A DNA stretch of 64,000 nt, from NCBI GenBank assembly GCA_039090855.1, contig CM077012.1:142076541-142140540 (forward strand), in the 5' to 3' direction. The stretch's first letter is position 1; each line of letters begins with the position of its first letter. The DNA is from Macrothele yani. Taxonomy: Eukaryota > Arthropoda > Arachnida > Araneae > Macrothelidae. The notes beneath the pieces are model-generated. The model ran no database searches. It worked only from the letters and a program-made list of their open reading frames with translations, and was not told the origin of the DNA. Below, piece by piece: positions 47,888-58,625 of this stretch. Both the position numbers and the translations under genes were made by a program.

Positions 47888-48075
47888 AATGAAATAGGTG
47901 ATTTTCGTGCTGGAGGTAATCCAAAATTAAAAGCAATGCCACCTTACGCAAGATTTTGCTACAAAACTTTACGTTAAAAAAACATACAGATTAAAATCAT
48001 ATATACAAGTTAAAACACACACGAGATCTTTCGAGCTTACTTTAAGCTCATCCTCAGATGTTTGACAATTCACTA
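47888..48075 (-). repeat. Penelope-like terminal repeat, copy A
   Basis: Begins 'aatgaaataggtgattttcg', runs through 'aaaactttacgttaaaaaaa' and the hammerhead-like fold, and ends in 'gacaattcact'. It is the downstream repeat of the minus-strand copy. Copy B (50547-50746) has the same order and orientation. Confidence 0.9.
48019..48061 (-). ncRNA. Hammerhead-ribozyme-like fold, copy A
   Basis: Minus strand: ACAT, core CTGAGGA (fits CUGANGA), helix II GAGCTT/AAGCTC with an AAAGT loop, core GAAA, a short GATC helix III, UC at the cleavage position, and GTGT pairing back to ACAT. All core positions are present. Activity is inferred. Confidence 0.75.
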
Positions 48076-48143
48076 ATCACAAGTGGTTCGATGTTGGTTA
48101 TATACCACGAGAGCATTCACTAGGACGTAGTTCGGAGGTAAAG

Positions 48144-48560
48144 TTAACGCATGTGCCGAAACAATTGAGCGAACTCATCCTCTAGATTGTCTGGGTGTTT
48201 CTCATGATCCATTATTTGTTTCCATGGCAGGGGGATGGTGTATGGGTACTCATTACAGCAAAGGGCACTGTATTTATAAATCACCAAACTCTCTGCAAAG
48301 AGAATAGTTGAACGTGTCCTTGGAGTGTTCAATATGGTTATGTCTTCCCATATAGGGGTATGCCTGTCTTCCAAGTAGAGTTGGGAAAGAGCTGTTGAAG
48401 TGGAGGCTGTTCGAATATTGTATTTATGTTCAGAGGCTCTGCAGCTCAAAGGGCGAGTGGTCGAACCCACGTACATCCTGTTTTGAGCCCCTTCACACGA
48501 GGCCTTGAGAGGTATGGTATAAATGCCATGCAGTTTAACTAGTTCCACTGTATCTGTCAT
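48144..48560 (-). pseudogene. Penelope-like GIY-YIG endonuclease region
   Basis: A 138-aa ORF with LHGIYTIPLKAS (GIY), MYVGSTTRPLSCRASEHKYN (YVG in the YIG position, followed by the conserved Arg), and a Glu-bearing LFAESLVIYKY. The spacer ORF 48581-48802 (EFKNIRRLATEYGYPQHIFQ) just upstream, in another frame or across a stop, is the linker to the RT. It would nick the target DNA during insertion. Confidence 0.88.
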
Positions 48561-48803
48561 TTGTTATGGTTGTTATTATATTATTTGTCTTGATTCCAAA
48601 TCAGATTGTGTTTTTTACAGATTGTTTTTAAATGGTTGGTGACACCAGGTAGGAAAGGTACAGAACCAGCATATTTAACAGGTTGGGTAGCTCTGGTTAA
48701 AGTTGAGAATGAAATTGAGGAAATTTGTCGTAGCAGTTTTTGAAAGATGTGCTGTGGGTATCCATATTCTGTAGCCAGTCTCCTAATATTTTTGAACTCC
48801 ATG

Positions 48804-49250
48804 TTACAGAAGGTAATGTTCGACGAATGAGTTATGGCTCACCTTATCAAAAAGTGCAGAGATGATAATTTTTGACACCTGGGGTGAAATGAATGAAATG
48901 GGATCAGAGTGGTGTTTGAACCAGGTTTCCTGTAGAACTAGCATTGGTAGTTGGATCTCTGTGTAACAAAGTCCAGGAAAGGTAGGGATTGATTTTCTTC
49001 CAGTTAGAGTGCAAATTTTATTGAAGGAAATTTTGATGACATTTTTAGCAAAAACCTGCAAGTCTTCTAAAGTTGAGGGCCAGAAGGTTATAACATCGTC
49101 TACGTACCGCAGGTATAGTAAGGGTTGAATCTGAGCATGTGTGATAGTTTCTTCCTTGAGAGATTGTAGTAATATTTCTGCAAGGAGAGGAGACAATGGT
49201 GATCCCATTGGTGCTCCCTCTGTTTGATGAAAAAGGCTCTATTAGAGATC
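48804..49250 (-). pseudogene. Penelope-like reverse transcriptase, C-terminal half
   Basis: The ORF 48804-49208 starts MGSPLSPLLAEILLQSLKEE, then QPLLYLRYVDDVITFWPSTL, with the catalytic YVDD box. A frameshift upstream (near 49210-49230) separates it from the ORF 49100-49468, which holds the preceding RT segment (IQAILAALRVISNRAFFIKQ). The thumb-like region follows (PTFPGLCYTEIQLPMLVLQE). Confidence 0.88.
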
Positions 49251-50457
49251 ACTCTAAGAGCTGCAAGAATGGCTTGGATATTCTCAGGTGTATAAGTCCC
49301 CAGGGTGTGTAGTTTTGAAGAAATAAGATTATGCACTGTTGAAATAGGGATATTGGGAAACAATGGTGAACTGGAAGGTTGCACAGAGGAGATACTAGAT
49401 AATGCAATGGCAGAGCTGGAGATTGAGTAAGGTGAATCCCAGACCAATGGTGCATGTATTTTTGCCAAGGAACTCTAGGGGATGAGTAGGACTGCAGCGT
49501 GTAGAAACCAGAAGACGAACTGCGTTGCCGGTTTTGCGAGTTTTAAGTTTCCTAAATAATTCTGGTACTCTGTAGTCTAGGGGGGAGAAGATTCAGGGAT
49601 TCAAGTTCAAAACAGAGGTGGGAAGTGACGAGAGAGATTTGAAGTGGTGAACTGCAACAACGGTAGCTTGAGTAGGGTCTCTTGGGCAAACTACATGTGG
49701 AATATCCAGTTATGGCCTGTTGCATTTTTTCTAAGTAGTCTGCCTTGTTTAGGATTATTATCTGTGGTACTTTGTCGGCACTGACAATTGAGATATTTTC
49801 ATTATGTTCGAGTTGTTGAAGTTGCTTCTTTTCATTCATAACTTGGGTGGTCATGTATTTTGTTGCAGGATATTTAATAATTTGCTTTGCAAGTTGAAAC
49901 CTTGTAAGCTTCCCGAGCTGTGCTTGGAAGAGCCTTAATTGACAGTTTCAATCTGAGGTATGAGTAGACATTGTTTATTTTAGTAGCAGGAAAGGCATAT
50001 TTAAGACCTTTAAGCTAGTGCTTGGATGGCAGTTAAAGGAACAGAGCTCAGGTTAATATAGGTAGGTTGTCGTATTGAGGTCTTTAAAAGGGTTTTGGTG
50101 CCTGGACAACGGGCTATTCACGTCCTGTAAAACAAGGAGACAGTGTTATTTGATTTGAGTTTTTTGTACTCTTAATTGTTTGGAGGTGCAAATAGCCACG
50201 GTAATTGTTAGGAATCTATTCAGAAGTACAGGGTGAATGTTCTTGGCCAGGAGAAGGTAATTATTGTACGTTCTTTGTTGTAGAAAGTCAAGAAGACCTC
50301 TTTTTTGACGAATAATAGTTGAAAGTTGCTTACCCCCGGCCTTATGTAGGATAGTAGCATCTCTTGTGGGAACCGGGACCTGACAAATCGTCAAAAATCT
50401 TAGTACTAATCCCAGTTCTTTACAGTTTAACAGGAACACCAGGTGTGATGTCTCCAT
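49250..50457 (-). pseudogene. Penelope-like element N-terminal region
   Basis: ORFs on the minus strand at 50146-50457 (starts METSHLVFLLNCKEL, includes KRGLLDFLQQRTYNNYLLLA) and 49552-49854 (NENISIVSADKVPQIIILNK, then ADYLEKMQQAITG) form the upstream part of the polyprotein. 'DK....ILNK.DY..KM' is a recognisable Penelope-like motif before the RT fingers. Stops near 49500 and 49860-50140 show decay. The element start is likely near 50457. Confidence 0.7.
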
Positions 50458-50546
50458 GGTTAGCTTCCGCTTGGATTTTAGTGAATATCTTGGTTAAGTG
50501 ATCCATAGCGTGACAAATGGAATGTGCCACTAAGCAGCAGGTACTA

Positions 50547-50746
50547 ATGAAATAGGTGATTTTCGTGCTGGAGGTAATCCAAAATTAAAAGAAGCAATGC
50601 CGTCTAACGCACATTTTTTTTTTAAAATAAAACTTTACGTTAAAAAAACATATATACAGATTAAAATCATAAATACAAGTTAAAATACACACAAGACCTT
50701 TCGAGCTTTCTTTAAAGCTCATCCTCAGATGTTTGACAATTCACTG
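50547..50746 (-). repeat. Penelope-like terminal repeat, copy B
   Basis: A direct copy of the 47888-48075 repeat, located upstream of the minus-strand element's coding region. It includes an extra A/T run after 'cgcacattt'. Confidence 0.9.
50689..50732 (-). ncRNA. Hammerhead-ribozyme-like fold, copy B
   Basis: Minus strand: ACAT, CTGAGGA, helix II GAGCTTT/AAAGCTC, GAAA, short helix III GGTC, UU at the cleavage position, GTGT. Base changes in helix II relative to copy A are compensated (an extra T-A pair), which supports a conserved fold. Confidence 0.75.
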
Positions 50747-51802
50747 AGATCCAACTACCAATGCTATTTCCCACTCTGTTTACAGGAAACCTGGTTCAAA
50801 CACCACTCTGATCCCATTTCATTCATTTCACCCCAGGTGCCAAAAATTATCATCTCTGCACTTTTTGATAAGGCGGGCCATAACTCATTCGTCGAACATT
50901 ACCTTCCGTAACATGGAGTTCGAAAATATTAGGAGACTGGCTACAGAATATGGATACCCAGAGCAAATCTTTCAAAAACTGCTACGACAAATTTCCTCAA
51001 CTTCATTCTCAACTTTAACCAGAGCTACCCAACTTTTTAAATATGCTGGTTCTGTACCTTTCCTACCTGGTGTCACCAACCATTTAAAAACAATCTGTAA
51101 AAAACACAATCTGATTTGGAATCAAGACAAATAATATAATAACAACCATAAAAAATGACAGATACAGTGGAACTAGTTTAACTGCATGGCATTTATACCA
51201 TACCTCTCAAGGCCTCGTGTGAAGGGGCTCAAAACAGGATGTACATGGGTTCGACCACTCGCCCTTTGAGCTGTAGAGCCTAGGAACATAAATACAATAT
51301 TCGAACAGCCTCCACTTCAACAGCTCTTTCCCGACTACTTGGAAGGCAGGCATACCCTATATGGGAAGAGAACCATATTGAACACTCCAAGGACACGTTG
51401 AACTATTCTCTTGGCGGAGTTTGGCGATTTATAAATACAGTCACCTTTGCTGTAATGAAGAATACCCATACACCATTCCCCTGCCATGGAAACAAATAAC
51501 GGATTGTGAGAAACACCCAAACAATCCAGAGGGCAAGTTCACTCAATTGTTTCAGCACACGCGTTAACTTTACTTCCGAACTACGTCCTAGTGAATGCTC
51601 TCATGGTATATAACCAACATCGAACCACTGGTGATTAGTGAATTGTCAAACATCTGAGGATGAGCTTAAAGTAAGCTTGAAATATCTCACGTGTGCATTT
51701 TAACTTGTATATATGATTTTAATCTGTATATATGTTGTTGTTTTTAACGTAAAGTTTTATAAAAAATTGTGTGTAAGACGGCATTGCTTCTTTTGATTTT
51801 GG
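50747..51802 (+). mobile_element. 5'-truncated inverted Penelope-like copy
   Basis: Plus-strand ORFs at 50729-50911 (LQETWFKHHSDPISFISPQV) and 50865-51134 (EFENIRRLATEYGYPEQIFQ) repeat the RT end and linker of the minus-strand copy. GIY-YIG-region sequence follows (about 51150-51530), broken by stops, then an inverted terminal repeat (about 51635-51802). The truncation point is fused directly to copy B of the terminal repeat. Confidence 0.88.
51650..51694 (+). ncRNA. Degenerate hammerhead-like fold, copy C
   Basis: Plus strand: ACAT, CTGAGGA, GAGCTTAAAGTAAGCTT (one helix II pair weakened to G-T), GAAA, TATCTC, then ACGTGT. The helix I partner is displaced by two bases compared with copy A, so this copy is probably impaired. 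Confidence 0.55.
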
Positions 51803-53520
51803 AGTAAATGTTTTGTTCAAGAATACGAGAAAGGGTGTCCATAAGGATCAAATTTGGGTCCCCTCTGGTGGAACCCAATAGCGGACACAGCATCTGATTT
51901 ACCTCTGGAGGATCAAGTGGGCATTCACATTCAGGTGAATGTGGATGATTTTATCCTCATAACCTCAGCTTCAGGCAGACATATGACAGAGCATAAGGTA
52001 CACATTGCTCCAGCACAACTTCATATTTGGAATAAGGAAGACAAGCTTACCTTCCCTCTGGAAAAAAACTACACTTAGCTATAGGAAAAAAAGAGAACTG
52101 GTTATTCCCCCCCCCCCCATGTGTAGATTTAAGGGCGATATGGTTAAGGAGGTGAGGGAGATTAGGTATCTGGAAGTAGTCTTTGACTCAAACTGTCTGG
52201 GCTACCTCACCTAAAAGTCCTCAGAGACAGGTGTACAGTAATCTTGAACAAGATCAATGGCATGAGGCAGTCTCGGCCAGCCAAAAAAGCTGTGTACAAG
52301 CAGGGCATTGAAGGGATCCTAACCTATACCTGCTTGGCCTGGTGGTCGGACACTGAGGATGAATAGGGGTCTGAACCAGACACAGAAGGGCTCCATTAGG
52401 AATCATAAGGTCTTCCCATACGACCTCCACAGTGGCACTACAAATGTTAAGTGGGTGCAAATCAGTGGACCTCGTAGTTGCCAGGGAGGTTGTGCTGCAA
52501 AGCCTCAGGAATGGCAAAGACTTCACTCTACTAGGATTCCAATATCAGTCCCCCAAAGTAGAACTAACTAGACTTGCTATCCATCCAGAGAAATGTGTCC
52601 CACATGGGACACACATCTCCCCTAGGGAGTGGGGAGGGATCTATTCGCAGATGATGGCCAAGTAGGGGCAGGATTTGTGCACTCGCAGATGGCAATGAGG
52701 CAATCTCAAAACATTTTAAACTATCTCCAAACTCCTCTGTCTATCAGGCAGAGCTGTTAGCAATCGGAGAAGTATTGTTGTGGGCTCTGCCTAGAAACAC
52801 TACAGAGATAATTGGCAATCAGGGGAGTGTTGTGGGCTCTGGCCAGTAACACTACAGAGATAATTCAAGTGTACTCTGATAGCCAGGTGCTCCTAAAAGC
52901 GCTCGCCAAATTCAAATTACCCCTAGTGAGGAAATAAAAGTCTCTGGTGGAGACGACAAGCAACACAGAAATACCTTTTCATTGGGTCAGAAGCCATGTC
53001 GGAACCAGTGGAAACTAATAGGTAGACCAGCTGGCAAAAGAGGCTGCTAGAAAAGAGGCAATTGACGGTCATCTGAAGACGCCACTGCAAAGTGTGCGGA
53101 CTTGGATGAATCAAGCCACGTTAAAGGAGTGGCAAAAAAGATGGGATGAAGAGGATATGGGAAGGAGGACGAACCATGCCTTTCCTAGAGTCTCAACCAG
53201 AATCAAATGATTTTTTCCTTAACCAAGTACTCAGCAGGCATGGCATATCACCCAAATACTTCAGCAGGTTTGCAATTAAGGAAAGAGCATGCAAATGCAG
53301 TGCCCACACCACAGATGTAGCCCACATGATTGTACAGTTCTCTTTCAGCAAGAAGAAATTTCCTCGTTCCAGAAATGGAAAAGACGAAGGACATCTCGAT
53401 CCTGTTTGGCTTTCCTAGAGCAAGACAAGGAATCATCGAAATAACCGAAGTTTTGCCACAAGGCAAAAATACCTGAGGGTTATTGAAGTAGAACACAGAA
53501 GCGGAAGATGAATAGAAAAC
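51803..53520 (+). mobile_element. RNase H-bearing LINE, 3' part (RT end, RNase H)
   Basis: This continues the element interrupted at 47887. RT: KGCPYGSNLGPLWWNPIADT, then IQVNVDDFILITSA (51854-52078), where NVDD replaces the usual YADD; then VKEVREIRYLEVVFDSN (52005-52214). RNase H: IQVYSDSQVLLKALAKFK near 52870-52915 and FHWVRSHVGTSGN followed by VDQLAKEAA near 52980-53050. Presence of RNase H and the endonuclease type suggest an R1/I-like lineage. Stops abound. Confidence 0.82.
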
Positions 53521-53548
53521 GTTTACTCAGGCCCAGAGTCATAACCCT

Positions 53549-53572
53549 AGCACTCAGGCGAGTGCTAGGATC
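53549..53572. repeat. Short perfect palindrome
   Basis: 'cctagcactc', 4 bases, 'gagtgctagg', at the tail of the LINE. Confidence 0.9.
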
Positions 53573-53796
53573 TGAATCACACTCATTTTATCAGTGTAAT
53601 GATCATATTTTTTATTTTGTCTCAGTTCATCTCTGTCAAAGTTCATGGAAATAAAGAATAAATTTCCCATAAATATGAGAATCTAAGTGTTTTAAACATG
53701 CACAGTACTTTTTTTTAAGATGACAATCTGATTTTTGGCGTAAATGTGACAAGGATAGTAAGTCAGTAATATTCAAAAACTTGAAAATTTTCATCG

Positions 53797-53867
53797 TCCT
53801 GGAGCGGGACTCGAACCCGCGTCTCCCAGAAAACGCCCGGGTATGCTAACCACTACACCACCTAGAA
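53797..53867 (-). other. tRNA-like core, copy 1
   Basis: Same fold as copy 4; the acceptor has one change (CTAGAA). The A box and B box are intact on the minus strand. Confidence 0.65.
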
Positions 53868-54126
53868 CGACAAAGTTCCAAGTTTCCGATCAATTTGAAT
53901 ATAACCATCACAGGATTCGCTAGTCGAAGCAACCGGCATTCATATTTAGCGAATCTGGAGGTTAAGAATCTTATCCCGTGTTTGCCCGGAGAAGCAGATA
54001 AATCGTGAAAGAAATACAGGATTACGCCATATAATACAAATTTTGAAGATGACAATCCGATTTTTGGCGTAAATGTGACAAGGATGGTAAGTCAGATAAT
54101 GTTCGAAAACTTGAAAATTTTCATCG

Positions 54127-54197
54127 TCCTGGAGCGGGACTCGAACCCGCGTCTCCCAGAAAACGCCCGGGTATGCTAACCACTACACCACCCAGAT
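54127..54197 (-). other. tRNA-like core, copy 2
   Basis: Same sequence as copy 1 up to the acceptor, which is cut at the repeat junction (cccaga, then t). Confidence 0.65.
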
Positions 54198-54346
54198 AAA
54201 TTCTTTCATGATTTATCTGCTTCTCCGGGCAAACACGGGATAAGATTCTTAACCTCCAGATTCGCTAAATATGAATGCCGGTTGCTTCGACTAGCAAATC
54301 CTGTGATGGTTATATTCAAATTGATCGGAAACTTGGAACTTCGTCG

Positions 54347-54417
54347 TTCTGGGTGGTGTAGTGGTTAGCATACCTGGGCGTTTTCTGGGAGACGATGGTT
54401 CGAGTCCCGCTCCAGGA
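54347..54417 (+). other. tRNA-like core, copy 3
   Basis: As copy 4 but with GACGATGGTTCGAGTCC in the T-arm, which weakens the stem. Confidence 0.65.
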
Positions 54418-54676
54418 CGACGAAAATTTTCAAGTTTTCGAATATTATCTGACTTACCATCCTTGTCACATTTACGCCAAAAATCAGATTGTCATCTTCA
54501 AAATTTGTATTATATGGCGTAATCCTGTATTTCTTTCACGATTTATCTGCTTCTCCGGGCAAACACAGGATAAGATTCTTAACCTCCAGATTCGCTAAAT
54601 ATGAATGCCGGTTGCTTCGACTAGCGAATCCTGTGATGGTTATATTCAAATTGATCGGAAACTTGGAACTTCGTCG

Positions 54677-54747
54677 TTCTGGGTGGTGTAGTGGTTAGCA
54701 TACCCGGGCGTTTTCTGGGAGACGCGGGTTCGAGTCCCGCTCCAGGA
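54677..54747 (+). other. tRNA-like core, copy 4 (best fold)
   Basis: The acceptor TTCTGGG pairs with TCCAGGA. The A box is TGGTGTAGTGGTTAGCAT (fits TRGYNNARNNG). The anticodon stem CCCGG/CTGGG encloses the loop GCGTTTT. The T-arm GCGGGTTCGAGTCCCGC includes a perfect B box. The loop has C where tRNAs have the invariant U33, so it is unlikely to decode. A Pol III-type internal promoter is plausible. Confidence 0.7.
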
Positions 54748-55225
54748 CGATGAAAATTTTCAAGTTTTTGAATATTACTGACTTACCATCCTTGTCACAT
54801 TTACGCCAAAAATCGGATTGTCATCTTCAAAATTTGTATTATATGGCGTAATCCCGTATTTCTTTCATGATGTACAGTACGTAATTTACCCAAGACCCCA
54901 ATAAAGGCCAGATGGTCCCATACCTGTTTTCACAATGGTGAATAAATCTCCCAGCCAGTGGCATATTTGAATACCCGCCCATTCAGCGGAGTGGGGCAGG
55001 AAGTGGTGGTTCCGCAGTAGCAATGGCAATAATTATAGACAGTTCCCCGGATCGATCCTGTCCATGTTAAGACCCATAGGATCCTGGCTGGATTACTCTC
55101 ACACCACCTTCACTTTAATTTTAAAAGGGCTGAATTTCTCCCTGCAGAGCCAGCATTTTGAGGGTGCAGGTTAAGTCATAAGTTATGGCTGGCTTTCTGA
55201 TCTAAGGGCTGTCATGGTTTTAAGA

Positions 55226-55545
55226 ATATAAAAATGAGTGAAAAAAGCTGTATCTGCAGAAAAAGCCACCCGAAGATTTTCCGAAGAATTTAAGGAAGTA
55301 ATAGAACAAGAAGGATGTACTGCTAAGCAAGCATTTAACATGGATAAGACTGGGCTGAACTGGAAGAAAATTCCTGATAGAACATATGTTTCTACCAAAG
55401 AAACAACACGTGGTTTCAAAGCTGCGAAAGAATGGCTTACCTTCTTGTTGGTGGCAACTTCAAATTGAAACCTCTAGTTGTGAACCCTTCTAAAAACCCA
55501 CAGGCACTGGAAGGATATAAAAACACTATTTCCAGTCCATTAGTA
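55226..55545 (+). pseudogene. Tigger/pogo-type transposase fragment
   Basis: The plus strand reads SAEKATRRFSEEFKEVIEQE, then AFNMDKTGLNWKKIPDRTYV and GFKAAKEWLTFLLVATSN (ORF 55238-55468). In another frame FKLKPLVVNPSKNPQAL follows. 'FN.D.TGL.WK.MP.RTY' is the first catalytic region (Asp in NMDKTGL) of the DDE_1 superfamily found in Tigger and jerky-type proteins. N-terminal DNA-binding and C-terminal parts are absent. Confidence 0.8.
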
Positions 55546-56058
55546 TGCATACAAAAAAAAATGCTGAATGACTGGCTTTGTTTATAGTAATTACTTTGGA
55601 AGCAGGAAAGCTGCTCATGTTTTGAGCATTCATCTTTTGATTGTTCAGAAAGAGTGATTAACTAGGGATAAAGGAATTAATTAGGTATACTACACCCATG
55701 TGATACACATTTAACACTCTTATACCTGATACACATTTGTGTAGCAAAGTATTTTTCTATGAAGCAGTCAACTGAAGATTTTCCTTTTTTTTTTTTTTTT
55801 GATTGGAGGTTTAACGACTACCGTGAGCAACTCAATGGGCTATAAGCAGTCACCAACTGAAGATTATGAGTAAACAGAAGGCCCACAAGTGATGATGAAA
55901 GAGAAAGGAAACTAGTCTTAAAATACCTCTGGCAAATCTAAGCAAATTAAGCCATCACTTCAGACCTGACTAAGCTACAGTAATCAATTCCTACATGGAA
56001 CAAATTTTGATATGAAGACATGATAAACTATAGAGAGATATAAAAAAAAAAAAGACCT

Positions 56059-56063
56059 TTGAG

Positions 56064-56092
<29 letters not shown>
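56059..56092. repeat. Poly(A) tract
   Basis: An almost pure A run, possibly the tail of an unrecognised retroposed sequence. Confidence 0.9.
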
Positions 56093-56096
<4 letters not shown>

Positions 56097-57859
56097 GTCA
56101 GTCAATACTTCTTTTCCACGCCTTCTTAACCACATTAAGTGTTCATAGCATACTATTTACAGAGGGCAGGTAGACACCTAGGGATGCTGTGTGTGTGTGC
56201 GCGCGCAATTCTGTATGGGAATAGGCACGATAAAAGACCAAAACGACTGGTGGTATGGTTGTTGTTGCCATATGTGTCAACATGAGTATTTAGGAAACAA
56301 CAGCCCTTCTCTGTTGTCATGCATTACAGGATCTCAGGTTTATTAAGAATGGTTTGTCACCCAGAAAATATTTAAATGTCACTTGGTTTAATGGATGACA
56401 GTTTCTGCTGTTTTATTCTATAGAAATCCGGATGAGGCAAAAGTGACAGAAGTCTGCAGATCCATACCATCAGGAGTCAAAAATGCAAGCTGCTAATAGA
56501 AGTGTATTGAAGTGGTGAATGTTTTTGCAGAACACATTTGATCCATTTATACCAGAGGAACAATATTTAAATCCCACAAGATGTAAATTAACATCACTGC
56601 TAACCAGATGGTATCCCTTCATAGAAGCACTGGACTCTTCTACAAATGAGATTTTTAATCAAGATCACAAAGCAAGACTAGGATCATCCTGGAATGATTC
56701 TGGGACCACAGCAATAACTTCAGGTTACTGAAGTACATTTCCAAGTCATTAGAGCCCAGTCCAATTTAATAAATGCGAAATTATATGGAACAAACTATTC
56801 AGAATAGATATACACCATTAACTGATACACCAGTAACTACTACTAGGAAGAATGGAGATTACATGGATTAGCATTGCTGTAACATACTTTCAACATCTTA
56901 ATGAGTCCATTCCCTGAAAAAATGAGGCTATTCTGAGGATGCAAGGGAATCTTACTGACTATTAGGTGTAAGTGTATACAATAAAGTACCGAAGCGGTGC
57001 ATGTAATAAATTATGAATTCATTACAATTTTTATTTTGTCAAGGGCAAGTTTTTTAATGTAAAAATAAAATATAATTAGAGACAATATTTAATATTCTTA
57101 CAGACTAGAATATTAATCTATTGTTACAGTTCCTTAAAAAATAAGACCATGGCTAGTATTTCCTAACAACCCAATCTAGATTAACTGATAAATTGTAAAT
57201 GCTATTGTATCTAGCAACAACAACAACATGGCATGCTTGGCTTATGCACGCTTCATAAGGCTATGTGGAAGACAGCATGTTGGGGGTTCACATCCCATTG
57301 CAGACTAGCCAATTTTTAGTCTTTCAGAGCTCCAGAAAAATGTAATATTAATAAATGTATAAATCCCTAAAATCTGTCCAAGACATGTTCAGTCATTCCT
57401 AGTGGCTTCCACCTGAACCTCTGTCAGCATAGTTGGATCATTGTGGATGCCTACAATACTGCAATTAGGAAGGCAACAACAAAACAACTCCATTAGTGGT
57501 ATTAATTTCAGGGTCATACAACAACACACGCATTCTTTGTTTCCCTCATTTATTTTGGAAATAACCAGGATAAACCTACATCAAAAGTTTCATATTACGG
57601 AGTATAGTGCATGTGTGTGTACAATACGTACTTATTCATAAAATAAATCAGAACCACAAGTAGTTGTGGCCCAAGTGCAAATTTTAATAAGTAATTTTTA
57701 AACAAATTCCATAGGCAGCCAATTTTAAACCACTGAAATAAGTCAAGAACTTTGTACTAAAACTTCAAACTACTACATGAATTGCAATAAATGATGAAAA
57801 ACAGCAGTAATTGTTAAAAAAGAATCATTTTCATGAAAACAAAATTCTATTTTACTAAC

Positions 57860-58072
57860 CTCTTCAGCATGAGATCGCACCCAGTTTAAAGCCAGTTTTG
57901 CCGATTCTTTCATCACAGTACCAAGTTGGCCAGTTAAGATGAGCTGGCCATCACCCTCAATTTTTGTAGCTTCTACAAACAAGATTTCACCTCCAGCTAC
58001 AGTCCAGGCTAAGCCAATTGCCACACCAGGCTGTCCCAGTCGTGTTGGAGCTTCAACATTATAGACTGGTGG
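57860..58072 (-). CDS. LONP2: LONP2-like Lon protease exon (start of the protease domain)
   Basis: This 213-nt exon encodes 71 residues: [20 protein letters not shown], then [40 protein letters not shown] and WVRSHAEE. This is the opening of the Lon C-terminal protease domain; [17 protein letters not shown] and LTGQLG.VMKESA are family hallmarks. A TTTCTTTCAG acceptor precedes CCA, and GAG is followed by a GTTAGT donor. Phase 0 at both ends. The exon upstream ends DILG, giving DILG|PPVY, the same junction context as in other LONP2 proteins. Confidence 0.96.
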
Positions 58073-58319
58073 CTGAAAGAAAAACATAACTGATGTATTT
58101 ATTGATGACAAAAAATATTACAGACAGCAGCTGATTAAAGGTTACTATCTATGTTTCTATAGTACAGCGCATGTAGTTGATGTGTTGAAAATGCAAACAT
58201 TATGAATGTGTATTCAATTGATCAAGCTATCTTTAAAAGACCAACTGCTCAACTAAAAATTAACTTATAGTTGAAAAAACATAAGAACTATTTGGTCAAT
58301 TTATAATGAACACCTCATT

Positions 58320-58625
58320 AACATTTTGCTGGACCCTTTTGCATGGCAATCGCATTTGCTACATCTTCTCAGCCTGTGTAAAAAGTTGTTGCACCAATCG
58401 TACACTTGCTCCTGACATTCACAAGAAATTTAATAATACAACACTGTTCCATACTCACCGACATCTCTACAGACTCCATACTTCCCACAACGCACTTCAC
58501 ACATGCCATGTGGATGAAACCACTACTGGCATGAAGCGAATGGAGGCATCCATTCGCCGTATGGATTCGGTTTACAATACAGAACATGAAGTTACAAGAA
58601 AAAATCCAGGTCAAGCTTGAACCCC
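58320..58625 (-). mobile_element. Possible mariner N-terminal remnant
   Basis: The minus strand has SMEQCCIIKFLVNVRSKCTI, faintly like the 'MEQR..IKF..KLGKS' start of mariner transposases. The rest is not recognisable. Low confidence. Confidence 0.3.

Larger units (their letters stand above)
47888..51802. mobile_element. Composite Penelope-like insertion with a 12-bp target duplication
   Basis: The 12-bp word AGTAAATGTTTT flanks the insert (47876-47887 and 51803-51814), and the LINE reading frame resumes across it. Inside is a complete-length minus-strand Penelope-like copy whose terminal repeat occurs at both ends in the same orientation (47888-48075 and 50547-50746). Next to it is a second, 5'-truncated copy on the plus strand (50747-51802), whose end is the inverse of the first copy's terminal repeat. 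Tandem or inverted partial copies are common among Penelope-like insertions. Confidence 0.92.
53719..54870. repeat. Palindromic cluster of a tRNA-containing repeat (four copies, two per orientation)
   Basis: Each unit has 'gatttttggcgtaaatgtga', 'aacttgaaaattttcatcgt', a tRNA-like core, 'ccgatcaatttgaatataac', 'gcaaccggcattcatattta', 'ccggagaagcagataaatcg' and 'aatacaaattttgaagatga'. A full unit (53719-54049) and a partial one (54050-54195) face one way. A nearly full one (54210-54498) and a full one (54499-54870) face the other. Copies are nearly identical, so the cluster is young. The minus ORF 53846-54055 and plus ORF 54489-54698 are the same repeat read twice, not genes. Confidence 0.92.
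41591..57859 (-). other. Lon gene intron of about 16 kb
   Basis: Bounded by a GTTAGT donor (from 57859) and a CAG acceptor (41592-41591) on the minus strand. It holds a Tc1, an RTE-like fragment, a LINE split by a Penelope-like composite, tRNA-like repeats and a Tigger fragment. 41600-42680, 44400-44920 and 55600-57859 show no recognisable feature beyond homopolymer tracts. Confidence 0.85.

Noticed and set aside
53846..54698. Two nearly identical 69-aa ORFs (MSSSKFVLYGVILYFFHDLSA...)
   Set aside because: They are the same repeat read from its two inverted copies. Identity comes from the repeat, not from gene duplication.
53797..54747. Four functional tRNA genes
   Set aside because: The cores fold, but position 33 is not U, the anticodon loop is atypical, and all copies lie inside a repeat unit in inverted pairs.
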